Shown: piece by piece, positions 45,101 through 48,587 of the stretch
Position numbering within the stretch: the first letter of the stretch is position 1
Layout of the letters: the number at the start of each line of letters is the position of its first letter
Assembly: GCA_015680685.1 (NCBI GenBank)
Contig: MNCI01007963.1
Span: 12,833-61,419, forward strand
Source: Gnetum montanum
Lineage: Eukaryota > Streptophyta > Gnetopsida > Gnetales > Gnetaceae
Direction: 5' to 3'
DNA length: 48,587 bases
Program-made: the position numbers and the translations under genes
The notes under the pieces: generated by a model
Database searches by the model: none
Seen by the model: only the letters and a program-made list of their open reading frames with translations
Told to the model about the DNA's origin: nothing

Positions 45101-45683
45101 TCTTATTTGTTCCCGAAACCAATAAATCTTTCAACGTACCATTACATTGACTTGAACGCGCTGATAAACTTACCCAATTGGATCATAAAATCTCTTGCAA
45201 CATGGCTTGATACCCTCCTGTGGTTTTTAATATACTTGGCCAAATCTCCATCATCGCAGAATTCTAAAATCATAAACAATTTTCCGAATTCCTGTAATAA
45301 TAATGATTCAGCAGTCAAGGCCAAAATCATTGCAGTACATTCAAACCTATAAAGAATTCTTCACCGCAGAAGTAACAATGTATGACTTCTAATTTAAAAT
45401 TGAAAAAATAAATCCTGCAGCAAAAACCACGAACCTCGATAGTGTCATACAGTCGAATAATGTTGGGATGAATGTTGTTTTTAAGAATCTCCAGTTCACG
45501 GATGATACTTTGCTTGAGTTTTTGGTTAATTCCGTTAAGCGAAATCTGCTTAACTGCAACGATTTCATTTTCATCATTTATAACATTTCTTCCCTTCCAC
45601 ACCACAGAAAATGCGCCCGAACCCAACTCTTCTTCCAACAGGTATTTATCGCCTACAATCGAACCTATCATTTTTGACGCCAT
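42174..45683 (-). CDS. ATG1: ATG1-type serine/threonine kinase (autophagy), 13 exons
   Basis: Minus-strand exons: 45683-45435, 45291-45174, 45059-45001, 44836-44772, 44577-44484, 44401-44321, 44218-44107, 43877-43823, 43691-43408, 43310-43132, 42909-42705, 42598-42528 and 42338-42174. All introns are GT-AG and the frame is kept, giving 578 aa. The kinase domain has the Gly loop GSGAFSVVW (21-29), Lys45 (VAVK), Glu63, HRDLKPQN (Asp138), DFG (Asp159) and APE (Glu185). A short DDDFVMV (381-387) fits an ATG8-interacting motif. The C-terminal half (about 433-578) resembles the tandem MIT-like region that binds ATG13. As part of the ATG1-ATG13 complex it would start autophagosome formation. The match to plant ATG1 rather than other ULK-like kinases rests on the kinase region and C-terminal motifs such as IQLGKEGA and PPFSL. 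It is somewhat shorter than the roughly 620 aa I recall for Arabidopsis ATG1. The last exon is least certain. Confidence 0.9.
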
Positions 45684-47090
45684 TGCTTACTTAGCGAGAA
45701 ACGAAATTTCAACCCTGTACATGCTTGCCACAAATATGTAATTCAGATCGCGCACAGAATTCAATCAATGAATGTCCACTGCAAACTAGAAATCAGTGAA
45801 GTAGAATCCATTTCAAGCAAAGGAGCAATGAAATTTCATTAATTATTTAATCCAAACATGACATGTAGACTGCCAATGAGGCTTATGGGTGATTGCTTGT
45901 TTTACACGGGTACAAACACAAATCGATCTTTTAAAAAACAAAAGTTGGCAGGGACCATCTTTTTCTTAGAAAAACAAGGAAAGAAAATACATCAAAAAGC
46001 CAGAGTCTAGTACAACCGGACCCAGTTGCAGCCATAACTTGAGCTATTTAGTACAGAGAGTGATCGAAAATATCTCTTTCCCAACATTCAACTTAAATTG
46101 AATGTGGATTTGAATTTGAATCCACCGATTTGAGCTCAACTTTTAGTACCACTTAGCGTTGGTGAAGCCGCGAGGAAGAATGTCCTTAGATTCTTTTTTT
46201 TTTTTAATTATCTTGGTTGATTTTTTATTAATTTATTTAATCCCGATTTTCGCGATCCACGGAAAACAACCAGTGAGAGGCAATGCCAATGGTTCTGATG
46301 CATCACTGAAAAAGCATGCCAAACAAAATAAAAATAACGACAATCTAGAAAGGATACGCCGAATAATTGAGCTTTTCGTGTTGGTCACGGATTCCAACAA
46401 AGTGGAACTTTGGGTAATAACATAAATCTCTGGTCTACATTTCATCCATTCTTGGAAGTGGCCGTGCAAGTGGGCCAAATGTAGGAGTAGGAAGGGTTAG
46501 TTTTTAGGTACTGTTTTGTGGGATGTATGATTAAGGAAATAACTCATGGGATAATCCAAAAAGTCACAAATCAGATGTTACAACATCATCGACTGTCTAC
46601 GTTAAATATATAAAAGCTACGCACGGTAACCTTGCTTGAACACATACTTTCAGGAGATTGGTCTCATTGATAATGAGTCAAAGCACGAGAGGGAAAGGGA
46701 TAGAGGTTAAGGACAAGGAGAAAATCGTAGACACAAAGCAACCAAACGTTGAGGAAACATCACCAAAAATGGGATTTTCAACTTTTATTCAAACATCAAG
46801 ATAGTTGAGGGTAAGTTAAACAAAGGGGACAATGCACTAACCATTTGCATAATGCACAAGAGCTAATGAGAGACCAAGACCCGTCATTCATCAAACAATA
46901 GTAGAACAAAGTGGAAGTTGTCCTACCCTTAGAACAAGTGGATGTGGGATGCCATACTTAACATTAGAACAAGTGGATGTGGGATGCCATACTTAACATC
47001 AAAAATAATGGGATTTTCATCTATTAAGGAAAGTAAAAGGAAGTTAAGGTTGATCCTCTATTAAAGGTTCCAACAAGTGGGTAGTGCATG
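45684..47090. other. Region upstream of the ATG1 gene
   Basis: Holds the ATG1 promoter and leader, then intergenic sequence. No clear TATA box was picked. A 35-base perfect repeat (apart from the last base) stands in tandem at 46,931-46,965 and 46,966-47,000 (unit starting AGAACAAGTGGATGTGGGAT). An open frame at 46,159-46,425 has a hydrophobic N-terminal run but no family resemblance, and I do not call it. Confidence 0.5.
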
Positions 47091-47230
47091 TTGGAACCCA
47101 AAATAATTGAAATATAGGTACATCTCAAGATATATAGGCCAACTAGAATCTTATCACTTAACATTGTCCACCAAAATCAAACGCATGACTTGAAACTTCT
47201 AAATTAAGAGTCTTACCACTAAGCCAACAC
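47091..47230 (-). mobile_element. tRNA-derived SINE, copy 2
   Basis: Same family and orientation as copy 1: A box TTGGCTTAGTGGTAAGAC at the right end, a diverged B box (GCGTTTGATTTTG), then CTATATATCTTGAGATG and ATTATTTTGGGTTCCAAC at the left end. Length about 140 bases. Confidence 0.65.
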
Positions 47231-47821
47231 TTTATTGTTTCTCTTCAATGCTCTCTTTGTGGAAGTGAAGCCTTATTTTTCATGTTATTTTTAAAAAGTG
47301 TCCAATTGCATGGCATGCTTAGAAATGGACATCTAGAATTTGCAATAACTTTCAGCTAAACATTAATGAGATCATTCTTGGTGTGCAACTTACTTTATCT
47401 ACTTTATTTGTTAATATTTGAAAGTGTTTTAAACTGCTTGTTCTCTATTCTATTTGGAAGCTTCATCATGCAATTATTTTCTGGCAACAAAAGCATCACT
47501 ATGATCTCTCTTCAGGAGTTAAATATTAAATTCTAAAAGATGTTGCTTTTCAGTTATAGCTGTAAGCAGTAAAGCTTCCTAAAACAATTTGTTTTTTAAA
47601 AAGACTTTCTCTTTTATGTTGATAATATGATGTACCCTAATTTTTTTAATCATTATTCATTTTTTGGGATTTAGCCTTCCCTTAAATTATGCTTGAGGCA
47701 TTATTATGTTTTGCATGAGTCTTACCAAAGTATTTTGTTGGTTGTACAACCTTAAGATACATAGAGTCATAGTTTAGTTTTAACAATCCTACATCATATT
47801 TATATCATTTTTAACATTTAT
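47231..47821. other. Intergenic sequence
   Basis: No gene seen. A short piece at about 47,752-47,785 (CTTAAGATACATAGAGTC) resembles the SINE tail and could be a further fragment. Confidence 0.4.
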
Positions 47822-48587
47822 TGATGAGACGCGATATCGCGGTCCGCTGCCAAATCTATAAATAAGAGGCGGCACTCCCCTTATTTCCCATCCTAGGCTT
47901 AAAGTAGGGAAACTTTGGCAGTTTGATCACTCCAGAGATAGAATATTTTCCATGTGCCCGCAGTAGGAGTCCCCAAGTGAACGGATCTTTATTCGAGCAG
48001 CTTTGTACCTGAACGCAAGTTGTGTACGACAATAAAAACAAGCTTTGTGGATAAACCTTGCAGTGCATGGAATAGGTTTTATTGCATGTTATTTCCTACC
48101 TGTTATTTATTACCTACATTAGCGTGGCATGAGTACGACTTGATTACGAGCATTGACGAATGTGTACGGCTAATCAAGGAATCGGCTGCTCATCGCGATT
48201 AGATTCTCTCACCCTTATCTCCTAGAATGCGGAATGAGTACAACTTGATTACAAGCATCTACGGATGTGTACGGCTAGTCAAGGAATCAGCTGCTCATTA
48301 CGTTTAGGCTGGTTAAGTGCCTCAGTACGATCACTTTGATCACGTGAGTTACGTGTGGTGATCCCAATAACGATTAGCATTTGGTAGCCACAGTTGCATA
48401 GTTCAGGGTGTGTACGGTAAGTGGAAATAGATGCTGACGCTAGTTAATTTAGACTTAGTCCTTAGTTAGAGTTAGTTAGCTCTCTCAACCCTTCACCTTG
48501 ATAGCATAAGGGAAAAACCATAAAAGACCATAAAAATCATATACCTCGGACTTACTTAACCATACACCGTGACAACAACAAGTAAGT
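47822..48587 (+). repeat. LTR of another Tat/Athila-like element, cut by the window end
   Basis: Starts TGATGAGACGCGATATCGCGG. A TATA box (CTATAAATAAG) comes only about 35 bases later. The R/U5 matches the other LTRs: CGGATCTTTATTCGAGCAG, GACAATAAAAACAAGCTTTG and TGGATAAACCTTGCAGTGCA. A 105-base tandem duplication starts at ATGAGTAC in 48,129 and 48,234. It shows fewer decayed CpG sites than the other LTRs and may be younger. The CTCATCA end and any PBS lie beyond the window. Confidence 0.75.

Noticed and set aside
46159-46425. Small open frame with a hydrophobic segment upstream of ATG1
   Set aside because: The hydrophobic run comes from a T-rich tract, and there is no homology, splice context or conservation evidence.

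Overview
The window looks like nuclear DNA from a seed plant with a large, repeat-rich genome. I infer a gymnosperm, probably a conifer. The basis is two intron-rich plant genes set in heavily decayed Ty3/Gypsy retrotransposons, plus tRNA-derived SINEs, a LINE remnant and an old caulimovirid-like remnant. The species cannot be named from this sequence.

About 1.2-31 kb is one retrotransposon cluster of related, long-dead Ty3/Gypsy copies of the Tat/Athila type (tRNA-Asp primer binding site). Copies C and A lie on the minus strand (about 1.2-12.9 kb). Copies D and B lie on the plus strand (about 12.9-30.2 kb). The element layout, read from the most complete copy B, is LTR, PBS, gag, protease, RT, RNase H, integrase, a ~2.1 kb non-coding stretch, a third ORF, polypurine tract, LTR. 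The LTR termini are TGATGAG and CTCATCA. In both arms one LTR is shared between two neighbouring copies (A/C and D/B), so each arm is a partial tandem array, and the two arms meet head to head near 12.9 kb. The stretch before ORF3 carries a conserved TATA box, a GTAAG donor-like site, and in B and D an AG immediately before the ATG. It therefore looks like a second, internal promoter with a leader intron. ORF3 carries a motif typical of the 'putative plant transposon protein' family.

About 31.4-34.0 kb holds minus-strand remnants: a caulimovirid-type RT/RNase H, then the 3' part of a LINE with its RT zinc-binding region.

About 35.0-45.7 kb is genic. A three-exon HpcH/HpaI-family aldolase gene (plus, 35,253-39,397, 342 aa) faces a thirteen-exon ATG1-type autophagy kinase gene (minus, 45,683-42,174, 578 aa). 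Every splice junction I placed is GT-AG and keeps frame, and the catalytic residues of both proteins are intact. Copies of a tRNA-derived SINE lie in the aldolase intron, between the two genes and beyond the kinase gene.

The right edge (47,822 to the end) is the start of another LTR of the same superfamily. It is better preserved and runs out of the window.

A segment of 644 bases (6,187-6,830) is bounded by single Ns at 6,186 and 6,831. It reads in the opposite direction from the element that contains it, which is best explained as a misoriented contig in the assembly.
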